Source: Pseudomonadota bacterium
GTDB lineage: Bacteria; Pseudomonadota; Alphaproteobacteria; Rhizobiales; Rhizobiaceae
DNA length: 64,000 nt
Assembly: GCA_023419535.1 (NCBI GenBank)
Contig: JAEZXX010000064.1
Span: forward strand, 1-64,000
Direction of reading: 5' to 3'
How positions within the stretch are numbered: the stretch's first letter is position 1; every line of letters begins with the position of its first letter. The notes under the pieces are model-generated. The model did no database searches. It saw nothing but the letters and a program-made list of their open reading frames with translations, and was not told where the DNA came from. Of this stretch, positions 42,792-50,508 are shown in pieces. A program made the position numbers and the translations under genes.

Positions 42792-43118
42792 TCAGGCTGG
42801 CTTGACGTTCCACGGGTGATCGGGATCGACCGGGCGTCCCTCGACGGTCACGCCAATGCGATGCCCTCGCCTCTCCTCGCGCTGCTTGTGGCTGTTGTGG
42901 TGCGAGGCGCAGAGGGGCTGCCAGTTCTTCCGGTCCCAAAAGAGCTTCGGATCACCACGGTGCGGCTGGATGTGATCGACCACGGTGGCGGGCTCGATGG
43001 TCCCCGTCTCCTGGCATCGGCAGCAGAGCGGATGCTCGGCGAGGTAGGCGAGGCGTGCCTTCGCCCATCGGCCGTCATACCCTCGGGCGCGTGCGGACTG
43101 GCGTCGATCCATCTTCAT
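42792..43118 (-). CDS. HNH endonuclease, packaging-associated
   Basis: A 108-residue HNH nuclease. Zinc-binding CCRCQ and a later C-x2-H (LCASHH), HNH core VVDHIQPHRGD and LFWDRKNWQPLC. Similar small HNH proteins (HK97 gp74) act with the terminase in genome cutting. Start at 43118 is preceded by GAGG at six bases; an ATG 25 codons upstream is possible but adds residues outside the family pattern. Confidence 0.85.
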   Translation of the reverse strand: MKMDRRQSARARGYDGRWAKARLAYLAEHPLCCRCQETGTIEPATVVDHIQPHRGDPKLFWDRKNWQPLCASHHNSHKQREERRGHRIGVTVEGRPVDPDHPWNVKPA

Positions 43119-43265
43119 CGTCAGCCTCGGATTGGTAGCGGCGACCGGCCAACCGATCCTTCGGCTTCGCCTTATCCGGCTGACATCGGACATCCCGAAT
43201 GCGGACCGCTTATCAGGCGGGAGGATGTGCGCGCCGTGCCGAAGCGCCGGGCGTCCGCCTGATGA

Positions 43266-43341
43266 TGGTTGCGGGGACAGGATTCGAACCTGCGCCCTCC
43301 GGCTTATGAGACCGGCGATCTTCCCCTGATCTACGCCCGCA
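43266..43341 (-). tRNA. Phage tRNA with CAT anticodon (Met or Ile2)
   Basis: The complement folds as a full tRNA: acceptor TGCGGGC/CCCCGCA (one mismatch at the inner pair), D-arm GATC/GATC, anticodon stem CCGGT/GCCGG with loop CTCATAA, T-arm GCAGG/CCTGT. Discriminator A and an encoded CCA are present. With U1-A72 and this T-arm it could be elongator Met or a lysidine-dependent Ile2; the sequence does not decide. It lies just before HNH and TerS in the leftward direction. Confidence 0.85.
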
Positions 43342-43346
43342 ATAGG

Positions 43347-43376
43347 AAAACCCCGCCGGGCCGAAGCCTGACGGGG
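43347..43376 (-). terminator. Leftward terminator upstream of the tRNA and late genes
   Basis: On the minus strand a strong GC stem (CCCCGTCAGGC / GCCCGGCGGGG, with internal mismatches) closed by a TTCG tetraloop is followed by TTTT. It lies between the leftward replication operon and the packaging genes, so late transcription would have to pass or start after it. Confidence 0.65.
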
Positions 43377-43387
43377 TCGAATTAATT

Positions 43388-43438
43388 CCACAAATTATGT
43401 GGGTCTGACTTGCGCACCCACAGGAAATGTGGGATAAC
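43388..43438 (+). promoter_or_regulatory. Promoter with two tandem CCACA-N5-TGTGG operators
   Basis: TTGCGC (43410-43415) and GATAAC (43433-43438) are 17 bases apart. Two palindromes, CCACA-AATTA-TGTGG (43388-43402) and CCCACA-GGAAA-TGTGGG (43417-43433), have centres 30 bases apart; the second fills the spacer. This is a typical layout of a repressed promoter. It reads to the 22-residue ORF and the small HTH gene, whose product may be the repressor. Confidence 0.6.
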
Positions 43439-43480
43439 AAATCACCGGGGCAATCAAGCCTCGGGGACTAGGAGCCAACC

Positions 43481-43549
43481 ATGAGCATCAAGCTCAGCTT
43501 CGAAGTCCGGTTCGGCAGATGGAAACTAGCACTTTCCATAAGCCTGTAA
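43481..43549 (+). CDS. Short ORF, 22 residues (MSIKLSFEVRFGRWKLALSI...)
   Basis: A tiny ORF with an AGGAG ribosome binding site (43470-43474) at ideal spacing, just after the promoter with tandem operators. The peptide is basic and amphipathic, with a hydrophobic end. It could be a leader peptide or a small phage protein; no family is recognised. The evidence is the promoter and ribosome site, not conservation. Confidence 0.4.
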   Translation: MSIKLSFEVRFGRWKLALSISL

Positions 43550-43622
43550 GACCGGAGGGTCGGGGGCGCAAATGCTCCCGGCTCTCCGATCCCGAAGATA
43601 GTCGAACGGAGGTTACGAGACA

Positions 43623-43883
43623 ATGACCGGACGCAACCAGCTCCACACGTACCGCCTCATTCTTCAAACGACGCAGTCCAATATGGCGCACCTCATGGGG
43701 ATCGCGCTTCGCACTTACGAAGAGCTCGAAGCCGGCCGGACAGCGATCAGAGAACTGCATCTCAACGCCGCACGTTACGCCTGCATCAAGCGCGTGATCG
43801 AAGTCGGTTCGGGCGTGGTGGCCCTTCCCCCGGACGTTGCTGCCGACCTGGACCAGATGCGTGAGGTCCTTGAGCAAAACTGA
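43623..43883 (+). CDS. Small helix-turn-helix protein, 86 residues
   Basis: A probable XRE-like DNA-binding protein: a short HTH is suggested by YRLILQTTQSNMAHLMGIAL, then RTYEELEAGRTAIRELHLNA (residues 9-50). The turn-glycine pattern fits an HTH in which LMGIALRTYEELEAGR holds the recognition helix. It would be transcribed from the promoter about 190 bases upstream and might bind its tandem operators. GGAGG precedes the ATG by about ten bases. Confidence 0.6.
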   Translation: MTGRNQLHTYRLILQTTQSNMAHLMGIALRTYEELEAGRTAIRELHLNAARYACIKRVIEVGSGVVALPPDVAADLDQMREVLEQN

Positions 43884-43892
43884 AACGACGAA

Positions 43893-43910
43893 GGCCCGCC
43901 GAAGCGAGCC
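43893..43910. terminator. Hairpin between convergent genes
   Basis: A 7-bp stem GGCCCGC/GCGAGCC (one G-T pair) with a CGAA loop, reading as a TTCG tetraloop on the minus strand. It lies between the HTH gene and the end of the leftward early operon; T runs are short on either side, so activity is uncertain. Confidence 0.4.
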
Positions 43911-44002
43911 CCTGACCGCAGTTCCCCATGATAGGAATGTATATCGCGTATCTTGGCAGAAAGGTCAATGGTCCTATCGTAGGCAGAAGCCTAGGAAATC
44001 GG

Positions 44003-44506
44003 TCAGGCCGCGCCTTTCGCCTTCATGAAACGTGCGACCTCGTCCTCAAGGCTAGACGCGAGCTTCGAGAGCCCGGCCTCCTCAATGTCGGGAAGCACTC
44101 CCTTGATCCGGGCGACGGCCGCCAACGCTTGCCACTTGAAGAACCTAGTACAGAGGAGCGGCCAACCGCGCTCGTCCCTGAAATCGACCCCGAGGGCGCG
44201 GAGGATGTTCACCGCGTCCTCGTCCGATTTCTCGATATGGACGCCAGCCGCGATGAAGTGCTGGACCGCCTGCGGCAGATCCTCCTCCTCCACGTACTCG
44301 TCTTCGCCATCGCCAACGTGGCGCCCGTACTCCTCCCATACTTCGTTTTCGACAGTCCCGAACGTCTTCAACGAAACGGCGTCAATGAAGTGATCGAGGT
44401 ACGGCGGCGTCGGAAGATTCGGATTGTAGAACAGCCGCACCTTCGCTTCGATGTCGGCGAAGCCGGGTAGGTCACGGATGATAATGCGCTTGCTCTTCTC
44501 AGGCAT
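44003..44506 (-). CDS. Hypothetical protein, 167 residues
   Basis: Last gene of the leftward early operon, overlapping its neighbour by eight bases. Acidic in the middle (GEDEYVEEEDLPQAVQHFIA) and otherwise mixed helix/strand (IIIRDLPGFADIEAKVRLFY). No family recognised. Its position before the late region would fit a regulator or accessory replication factor, but nothing in the sequence shows this. Confidence 0.5.
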   Translation of the reverse strand: MPEKSKRIIIRDLPGFADIEAKVRLFYNPNLPTPPYLDHFIDAVSLKTFGTVENEVWEEYGRHVGDGEDEYVEEEDLPQAVQHFIAAGVHIEKSDEDAVNILRALGVDFRDERGWPLLCTRFFKWQALAAVARIKGVLPDIEEAGLSKLASSLEDEVARFMKAKGAA

Positions 44507-45119
44507 AATTCATCGCCTTCGCAAGTTCGTGGAGATCGAGGTCGAGGGTGTCGGAAATCTGCCGGTCGCTCACCTGGAGCTGAGGGCGGTATGACGCGGC
44601 GATCTCCTTTGGCGTCCGACCTTCGACACAGTAACTTACCAATCGGCGCGCCATCGGGCCTCCGATTTCCTGCGTAATCCCCCGGATTCTGTCCATAGCC
44701 AGCGTGCGTGCGTCGGGCAGACCGCCAAACCCGCCGCCCCCACCAGATGCCTCGAACTTGATACCCGACGCCGAGGCCACCCCTGCCCGCTCCCAGAGGT
44801 GGGCGAAGTCCGCGCCTGCATGGTACTGCGGGTTTCCGAAGCGGCCGTAGCGCCACTCGAACGTGCCCGGTCGGCATCGAACCTTATGGGTTGCGATGGC
44901 CTGAGTTCCTGTCGTGATCCGGCGAGCCTGGTACACGGTACCATCGGGGCCGGGCTTCTCGCCGCCCTTCACCTTCTTGGGCTTTGTGACCCGGCCCGCT
45001 TCCGCCTTCCGCTGAGATGGCGTCCGTTTGGCGAAGGGCGCAGTTGCCACTCGTGCGCTGGCGATCACCTCCGACATCGAAGATACCGGCCGGCGATCGT
45101 TGGTGTCCGCCGCGCTCAT
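44499..45119 (-). CDS. Possible late-transcription regulator (distant DUF6456-like)
   Basis: A 206-residue protein. The C-terminal half has FAHLWERAGVASASGIKFEA, a glycine-rich loop, then LAMDRIRGITQEIGGPMARR and SYCVEGRTPKEIAASY, which recalls the DUF6456-type HTH region in alphaproteobacterial regulators. N-terminal region basic and disordered. It sits just ahead of the terminator and late genes, where an antiterminator or late activator is often found. This is a weak assignment; I would treat it as a candidate only. Confidence 0.4.
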   Translation of the reverse strand: MSAADTNDRRPVSSMSEVIASARVATAPFAKRTPSQRKAEAGRVTKPKKVKGGEKPGPDGTVYQARRITTGTQAIATHKVRCRPGTFEWRYGRFGNPQYHAGADFAHLWERAGVASASGIKFEASGGGGGFGGLPDARTLAMDRIRGITQEIGGPMARRLVSYCVEGRTPKEIAASYRPQLQVSDRQISDTLDLDLHELAKAMNYA

Positions 45120-45457
45120 CGGCCACTCTCCTTCATTCGTTCGGCTGCCCGCTGCATCTCCGTCAGCACCTTGAGCGCCAGCGCCGTGTCGGATCGCGCA
45201 TCGACATGCTCCATGGTGAGATCCTGAACATCGAAATGCTGGCTAATCGTAGTCGGCGGGCGCTTGTAGATCGCCAAGGCGATCAGTCCCGAAGAGAAGA
45301 CGATGGACCCGAACTCCGGGGCTACCGAGATCAGGCGCAGCGTCACCAGAATGACTGCTACGCCCATCGTGACTGGCACCAATTCCATGAACCCTCGAAA
45401 GATAATCTCCGCCAACTTCAGCGCCAGGCGTTTCGCCCGTTGTGCCGTCTCGCTCAT
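45116..45457 (-). CDS. Two-pass membrane protein, unknown
   Basis: A 113-residue protein with two hydrophobic stretches (FMELVPVTMGVAVILVTLRL and FGSIVFSSGLIALAIYK), a charged cytosolic N-terminus and a helical C-terminus. ATGA overlaps join it to both neighbours. Could be a superinfection-exclusion or membrane-anchored replication accessory protein. No family recognised. Confidence 0.5.
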   Translation of the reverse strand: MSETAQRAKRLALKLAEIIFRGFMELVPVTMGVAVILVTLRLISVAPEFGSIVFSSGLIALAIYKRPPTTISQHFDVQDLTMEHVDARSDTALALKVLTEMQRAAERMKESGR

Positions 45458-46137
45458 GGTCTTCCCCTCGTAAAAATGAACCCGTCGCCGCGCGGCACGA
45501 CGCGGCCTTGCCGCTTCTTCGTCATAAGAACGGTTCGTTCCGCCGAGCCCTGTGGTGACGCCATGATGAGCGCATCCATGTGCGCGTCGTACTCAGTCCC
45601 AGGCACCTCGATCGGCATGGCGATGATGGTGACGCCAGACGGGCGCGGCCTCGGGTCGTATCCGGTCTGCTCCGCGCTCACTCGCTCGGCATCAGCGCGC
45701 GTCAGACCCTCGTCGAACTCGAGGATGGCCGCCCGTTCTTCGAAAGCCTCCCGACGATCCCGGAGATTGGACACTTTGGACAATTCGGCAGGAGACTGTC
45801 CAAAGCTGTCCAACTCCATCCCATTGTTTTCAGAGGCATTGGACGAATTGGACAGTTTGGACACTTCATTGAGTGCCCTCGCGCGCTCGCCTGTTTCTAG
45901 AAGGGGGTCTGGGGGGAATTCGATGTCGGACGATCGATCCCGAGTACGGAAATTTTCGTCAGCCTTCGAAAACTGTCCAAACTGTCCAATTCGTCCAAAC
46001 GCTTCGTTTTCAACGACTTGGCCTTGGACACTTTGTTCCAAACTGTCCAAACTGTCCAAAATCTGAGCCGCGTCCGCTGCCTCTGGGCGGAACCGACGCG
46101 CCATCTCTCCAAGGTCGGCGAACAGATCGTCAGTCAC
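45454..46137 (-). CDS. Iteron-containing gene of unknown function
   Basis: A 227-residue protein. The DNA of its first half holds many copies of a TTGGACA heptamer; in protein they appear as LDSLDSL, GQFGQF and LSNSSNA, i.e. in different reading phases. The C-terminal half (TIIAMPIEVPGTEYDAHMDA, SAERTVLMTKKRQGRVVPRG) looks folded. It follows the primase-helicase with an eight-base overlap and precedes a membrane protein gene. The protein may simply be the coding host of a DNA element; its function is unknown. Confidence 0.6.
   Translation of the reverse strand: MTDDLFADLGEMARRFRPEAADAAQILDSLDSLEQSVQGQVVENEAFGRIGQFGQFSKADENFRTRDRSSDIEFPPDPLLETGERARALNEVSKLSNSSNASENNGMELDSFGQSPAELSKVSNLRDRREAFEERAAILEFDEGLTRADAERVSAEQTGYDPRPRPSGVTIIAMPIEVPGTEYDAHMDALIMASPQGSAERTVLMTKKRQGRVVPRGDGFIFTRGRP
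45767..46059. repeat. Heptamer repeat cluster, candidate phage replication origin (iterons)
   Basis: About 14 copies of TTGGACA or its complement TGTCCAA (three with one change) are grouped in twos and threes with 9- or 10-base period. Forward starts: 45767, 45776, 45839, 45848, 45857, 46024. Reverse starts: 45797, 45807, 45974, 45983, 45992, 46035, 46044, 46053. They are inside a gene next to the primase-helicase. Conservation across reading frames and orientations implies a DNA-level function such as iterons or a regulator array. Confidence 0.6.
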
Positions 46138-49108
46138 GATCGCGCCCTCCCTGGATCACTGGATAAGCCGAGAGATCGCGTTGCGAATTCGAGCGACCAA
46201 AAGCTGATCGTTTGAGCGCATAGGCGCCGACGTCGCCGATCTTCGGAACGTACGTGACGTAGGGCCGGGTGCCCTTACGCCTCGCGATGAAATCCTCCGC
46301 CTCCAGCGCCGCGACGATCTCCTGCTGCTTCAACGCACCGCCGGCGGCGTCTCGAAGTCTGTCCTTCGGAATGTAGACCGCGTCCGCGTCGTACCAGCCG
46401 ACCGCGATCTGATTGCCGACGTTGTTCTCGACATCGCGGATCGTCACGCCCCAACGCTCGAGAATCCACAGACGCAAGTTCGCGATCGCCTGTGCCGATG
46501 GGTCGAGCACCTTTGCATCTGAAGAAGACTGGAACCGGCTCCAAGCCCATGAGACGGCGCGGGACAGATCGACGTCACCGGGGAGCAGCGCGGCACGTTG
46601 CGCCAGCCTCCCGGCAGTCACGAGGATGGCGAACGGCATCGCCGCTCGGATCAGCGCACTATCGGCCCCCTCCCCTCCAGCGATGGCGATGGCGGTGGTC
46701 CCTACTGCCGCGCGCAGCTCGTCCGCCTTCAGGTGCAGTCCTTCGCCGATCAGGAATTCGACGAACGCCGGCCCGGCGTGGCCGTAGTGACGCTGGACCT
46801 CTTCGATGCGCCCCATGGTTCCGCGGTCGACGTCGCGGTTGATGCCGCTGACGTCTACGTCCGGGATGCGAACGGCCATACCCGCCATGAAGGTTTCGCC
46901 GTCCGACTCCACCTTCTCCTGCAGCGAACATTCCGCCGACATAATCGTGAAGGTCTGCCAGCGAAACGCCTCGCGCGCCGAGGCATCGGCTTTCATCCTC
47001 TGCTTTCCGACGCCGCCCGCGATCATGTAGATCATCTTGGCGACCTCCTTCCCGGAGACGTGCGCCATTTCGTCGATCGACAGGATCGTGCCGTTCGCCT
47101 GATGGCTGAAGGTCTCGATGCCGTTGGCGGTGGCCTTCGCCGAGCGAAAGAAGCCGTTCTTCGTCGTATCCGGGACGGTCCAGGCGGAAACCGCGAGCTT
47201 TTGCGCCGTTGATTTGCCGCTAGAGGATCGACCGGACAGGTTGATGCCGCAGGTGTCGAGCCCGGTTAGCGCGATCAGTGGACCAGCGAAGCCGGCCATG
47301 ACGCCAAGCGTCCAATGTGGGCACTCCATCTGCGCGAGAGCGGCCGCGACAGCGTCCTTCCAGCCTTTTAGCGATCCGCCTTTTGCGATTGCCGCCGGCA
47401 GACGTGACGTCGTCCCCAACTCCACCGACCGGCCTGACGTGTTTCCGACCACCGAACCGCTGGGAACGACGAAGAAGGGCTCTTCCCCGGGCTCGAGACT
47501 ATGCCACGAGGGTCGGGCGACGAGCGTGATCTCATGCTCGGGATCGGCAGCCTTGAGGATCGCGACGGCAACGGCTTCGCCATCGCCTTCGGTCCGCAAG
47601 CCGTTTTCGAAGAGCATCGACTTGATCTCGGCGCCGCTCATCTTCGCAAGTGCGCTACGGGCAACATCGAGCTCGCGCGGACGACCGTTCATGTCCTGAA
47701 CGACGATCCGCAGGCTGTACCCGTCCCCTTGGTCCGCGTGTCGCAGACGGGCCGTGACGCCAACCGGAGTCATCACCGGCAGCACGATCTCTTCGCTCGG
47801 CTTGCCACCAGGGAACGTCCGGACCTTCACCTCGTGGACCATGACGCGATCTTTGGCGTCGTGGGCGTAGTAGAGGGTCCGGGCCTGCATCTGCGGCAGC
47901 GGGTAGACCTGCTGCGCTTCGGCGATTTCGGCTTCCCGGTCCGCAGACTGTCGCCACTCCTCCAACTCGTTCTTCGTTGGGCGGAAGTCGTCAGCTTGCT
48001 CAAGGACGCCGCGCCGCACCGTCGCGATATCGGTTTCGAGAAGGGTATCGAGCCAGTCGGTCGACTGGCCCGGCTCCCCTGGCAGCGCAACCTTCACCGC
48101 CACGGCCTTCAGCAGACGCATGCCAAGTTTCCGTGCCGCCTGTTCGCCGCGTTGGGAACCCGGCTTCCCTCGCTTCTCGGCATCGTCGCGGTCGGCCGCG
48201 ACCGTGATCATCTTCGTCGCCGGCCATGGGCGAAACGCTTCGACGCCCACCGCAGAGATGGCGGCGGCCACTGAAATCGACTTGGCCTCCACCTCGCTTC
48301 GAAGAGCATGCGCGATTGCTGCGGCAGTCTCGATGCCCTCGGCAACAATCAGGTGGGACGCGACGGCCGGGTCTCCCCAGAAGACCGATCGACCGGCAGT
48401 GTTGTCGCCTTCCGTGACCTTTGCCGCCTTCTTCACTGGACGAGGCCGACCGTCGAGCGAGCCGAGATCAGCCTTGCCCCGCCCGTTCGGCGCCACGAAG
48501 ATCCGATGCGCGTGCTTCCTCCGGTCACAGTCGATGGCGAGGAATGCCACCGCGGGGAAAATGCCGAATAGCTTCAGCTTTCCATTCCGCGTCTTAGGCG
48601 GATCCCATATGGCGTTGTGCGTGATCCCTCGCACTGGCGTCGACGGAAGCAAAACGTCGACGTCGTCGATGCCGAGACGGAAGGCCAGGTAGTTCGCGAC
48701 GAGGGCGTCATCGCGGAAGTCCGCCTTCACGCCCATCAACCCTTCAGGGGTAGTCTTCAGGAAGCGGTTGTCGACATCCTTCTCGCCCCCGCCCCGCGTC
48801 CTGATCAGGTCGGACCGGCCAATCATCTCGGCGACACGCAATTTCGCGCCTTCGAGATCGACCGCCTCGCACTTCATGACGACGTCGAGGATCCCGGCGC
48901 TCGTCAGGCACGTGCAGCGCGCTCTTCGCTTTTGATCGTCCCATCGCCAGTCATTTGCCCCGCCATGGTCCGGGTAAGGACAGTCGATATGCCCCTTTCC
49001 CCGCGCGGTTCGAAACGGGATGCCGAGAGCGTCAAGGACGTCTTCCTCTCGCCCCTCCACCGCGAGCCGAATTTCCGCTGTGCGGACAAACTGATCCGAC
49101 GACGTCAT
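46130..49108 (-). CDS. Primase-helicase: zinc finger, Toprim and DUF927 helicase domains
   Basis: A 992-residue replication protein. Residues 40-70 form a zinc-finger region (CPYPDHGG with Cys43 and His48; CTC with Cys65 and Cys67). Toprim motifs follow: VAEGIETAAAIAHAL near residue 254 and AADRDDAEKRG near 304. The C-terminal half is a DUF927-type ring helicase with Walker A NLSGRSSSGKST near 626 and Walker B ILSIDEMAHVSG near 677. It would prime and unwind phage DNA, perhaps at the nearby repeat cluster. ATGA overlap links it to the Cro-like gene. Start at 49108, since the upstream frame overlaps a real gene. Confidence 0.88.
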   Translation of the reverse strand: MTSSDQFVRTAEIRLAVEGREEDVLDALGIPFRTARGKGHIDCPYPDHGGANDWRWDDQKRRARCTCLTSAGILDVVMKCEAVDLEGAKLRVAEMIGRSDLIRTRGGGEKDVDNRFLKTTPEGLMGVKADFRDDALVANYLAFRLGIDDVDVLLPSTPVRGITHNAIWDPPKTRNGKLKLFGIFPAVAFLAIDCDRRKHAHRIFVAPNGRGKADLGSLDGRPRPVKKAAKVTEGDNTAGRSVFWGDPAVASHLIVAEGIETAAAIAHALRSEVEAKSISVAAAISAVGVEAFRPWPATKMITVAADRDDAEKRGKPGSQRGEQAARKLGMRLLKAVAVKVALPGEPGQSTDWLDTLLETDIATVRRGVLEQADDFRPTKNELEEWRQSADREAEIAEAQQVYPLPQMQARTLYYAHDAKDRVMVHEVKVRTFPGGKPSEEIVLPVMTPVGVTARLRHADQGDGYSLRIVVQDMNGRPRELDVARSALAKMSGAEIKSMLFENGLRTEGDGEAVAVAILKAADPEHEITLVARPSWHSLEPGEEPFFVVPSGSVVGNTSGRSVELGTTSRLPAAIAKGGSLKGWKDAVAAALAQMECPHWTLGVMAGFAGPLIALTGLDTCGINLSGRSSSGKSTAQKLAVSAWTVPDTTKNGFFRSAKATANGIETFSHQANGTILSIDEMAHVSGKEVAKMIYMIAGGVGKQRMKADASAREAFRWQTFTIMSAECSLQEKVESDGETFMAGMAVRIPDVDVSGINRDVDRGTMGRIEEVQRHYGHAGPAFVEFLIGEGLHLKADELRAAVGTTAIAIAGGEGADSALIRAAMPFAILVTAGRLAQRAALLPGDVDLSRAVSWAWSRFQSSSDAKVLDPSAQAIANLRLWILERWGVTIRDVENNVGNQIAVGWYDADAVYIPKDRLRDAAGGALKQQEIVAALEAEDFIARRKGTRPYVTYVPKIGDVGAYALKRSAFGRSNSQRDLSAYPVIQGGRDRD

Positions 49109-49371
49109 GCCGCGCTCGCGTGAGGCACCATGTCGATCTGCGAGGGAACGGGGGAAGGGCTGAAGAGATCGGGACGAAGGGTCCAGCGCGGGACGCGCCC
49201 CTTCGTCGCTTTCTCGATGTCGATCGCCAGCTCGGCGTGGATCGGGTTCTTGCTGTTCAGCACGCGCGAGATGGTCTGCTGCGACCAGCGCGGGAGTGCC
49301 TTCGCAAGCTTTTTCTGCGATCCGAAGCACTCGATCGCAGCGCGGATGCCAGGGTGCTGAAAAGTGTCCAT
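49105..49371 (-). CDS. Cro-like helix-turn-helix protein (YdaS/Cro type)
   Basis: An 88-residue protein with an N-terminal HTH of the Cro/YdaS type: IRAAIECFGSQKKLAKALPR, WSQQTISRVLNSK, then a helical arm. It is divergent from the CI-like repressor, the normal place for Cro, and starts the leftward replication operon. The promoter spacing suggests that its mRNA is leaderless or nearly so (see the operator region). It likely binds the same palindrome as the repressor. Confidence 0.75.
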   Translation of the reverse strand: MDTFQHPGIRAAIECFGSQKKLAKALPRWSQQTISRVLNSKNPIHAELAIDIEKATKGRVPRWTLRPDLFSPSPVPSQIDMVPHASAA

Positions 49372-49376
49372 GGCTG

Positions 49377-49406
49377 GTCATAACCCGTAAACGGGTTGCG
49401 TGCAAC
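49377..49406. promoter_or_regulatory. Divergent cro/cI operator and leftward promoter
   Basis: A perfect palindrome AACCCGTAAACGGGTT (49382-49397) overlaps a second, GTTGCGTGCAAC (49395-49406). On the minus strand TTGCAC and TATGAC (49377-49382) are 17 bases apart with the first palindrome in the spacer. The -10 box ends five bases before the Cro-like ATG, so the transcript would begin at or near the start codon. Confidence 0.65.
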
Positions 49407-49445
49407 AACACTGGCGCAGCAACTCGCTAGGGAGTAATTGAAGCC

Positions 49446-50150
49446 ATGACCACCGACAAAGACTTCGGCCAACGCATCCGCGTTCGACGCCGCGAACTCA
49501 ATCTCAGCCAAGCGCAGTTGGCGGAGCGGGTTGGCGTGTCACAGCAGACCGTGAACCGCATCGAGAACGGCCAGGTGGGCGCCTCTAGGTGGCTGAAGCC
49601 CCTGCTCGATGTCCTCGGGATGGACGCGCCGGACGACAAGGTCGCCCTACTGAGCCCTCTGCCTTCTACTACGCCGAAGCCGAATGCATCGCCGCCGGCT
49701 CCGGTGTCATGGAGCGGCGACCGCCTGCCTATGATGGGCCAGGTGGCCGGCGGAGACGACGGGCGCTTCATACTGAACGGCCAGAAGATCATGGACGTTC
49801 TCGCGCCACCGCAGCTCGTCGGCGTGCCTGGCGCCTACGGCGTTTTCGTACATGGAACGTCTATGTTTCCGCGGTACGAACCGGGCGAAGCCGTCTTCGT
49901 GAACCCTCATATTCCGGTGCGAACCTCGAACTACGTCGTGGCTCAGATAGCTGGCGACAACGAGGCTGACGACGCCGCCGGGTACGTGAAAAGGTTCATT
50001 TCAATGAACTCGAACGAGCTCGTCCTAGAGCAGATCGAGCCCCGCGAAGATGTTCCGGAAAACGCGCCCCAAGACGAGCGCTTCCGGCTGCGCTTCCCGC
50101 GCGAGAAGGTGATCGCCGTTCATCGCATCATCGCAAGCGGCGAAGTCTAG
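49446..50150 (+). CDS. CI-like repressor with S24 peptidase domain
   Basis: A 234-residue repressor. N-terminal XRE HTH (residues 9-50: IRVRRRELNLSQAQLAERVG, VSQQTVNRIENGQ), a proline-rich linker, then a LexA-like S24 peptidase with Ser139 (HGTSMFPRYEPGE) and Lys182 (GYVKRFISM). An Ala101-Gly102 bond in GQVAGGDD is a plausible self-cleavage site, so RecA-dependent induction of the prophage is expected. GGGAG precedes the start. It probably binds the palindrome upstream and the half-sites at the rightward early promoter. Confidence 0.92.
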   Translation: MTTDKDFGQRIRVRRRELNLSQAQLAERVGVSQQTVNRIENGQVGASRWLKPLLDVLGMDAPDDKVALLSPLPSTTPKPNASPPAPVSWSGDRLPMMGQVAGGDDGRFILNGQKIMDVLAPPQLVGVPGAYGVFVHGTSMFPRYEPGEAVFVNPHIPVRTSNYVVAQIAGDNEADDAAGYVKRFISMNSNELVLEQIEPREDVPENAPQDERFRLRFPREKVIAVHRIIASGEV

Positions 50151-50406
50151 AGAACCTTTCGCGCACCCGATCCGCCTCGTCGGAGCGCCAAATCAACGCG
50201 CACCGAACCCCGGCCGGGTCCCGGCCCACCGCACCGCACCGCGTACAGCGCAGACCCGCAACGAACCCTGATGCCGATCGTCCTTCTACGATGGCCGGCG
50301 CCGGGAAAAGCATCGCGGTATGACCGCAGCGCGAGCATGATACCGCTGCCGAACTGATCTCTTCGGCGGGTCGATCAGCCATCGTGTGCACAGCGCCAGC
50401 GTTCAT
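50128..50406 (-). CDS. Small zinc-ribbon protein
   Basis: A 92-residue protein with two CxxC pairs (SCSRCGHTAM and LRCTRCGAVG), a zinc-ribbon layout, and a basic C-terminal helix (SDEADRVRERFSRLRRLR). Its 3' end overlaps that of the repressor gene by 23 bases (convergent). GAGGG lies before the ATG at 50406. Possibly a transcription-related or DNA-binding factor; unknown family. Confidence 0.55.
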   Translation of the reverse strand: MNAGAVHTMADRPAEEISSAAVSCSRCGHTAMLFPAPAIVEGRSASGFVAGLRCTRCGAVGRDPAGVRCALIWRSDEADRVRERFSRLRRLR

Positions 50407-50508
50407 CTGTTCCCTCTTCGTTCTCCCTATGGATTCCTCGCCGATGACGGGAAGTCGAATCATTTCTGCTGCCCGCCCCGCGAATTCTCGCGCCAACACG
50501 CTGGCGTA

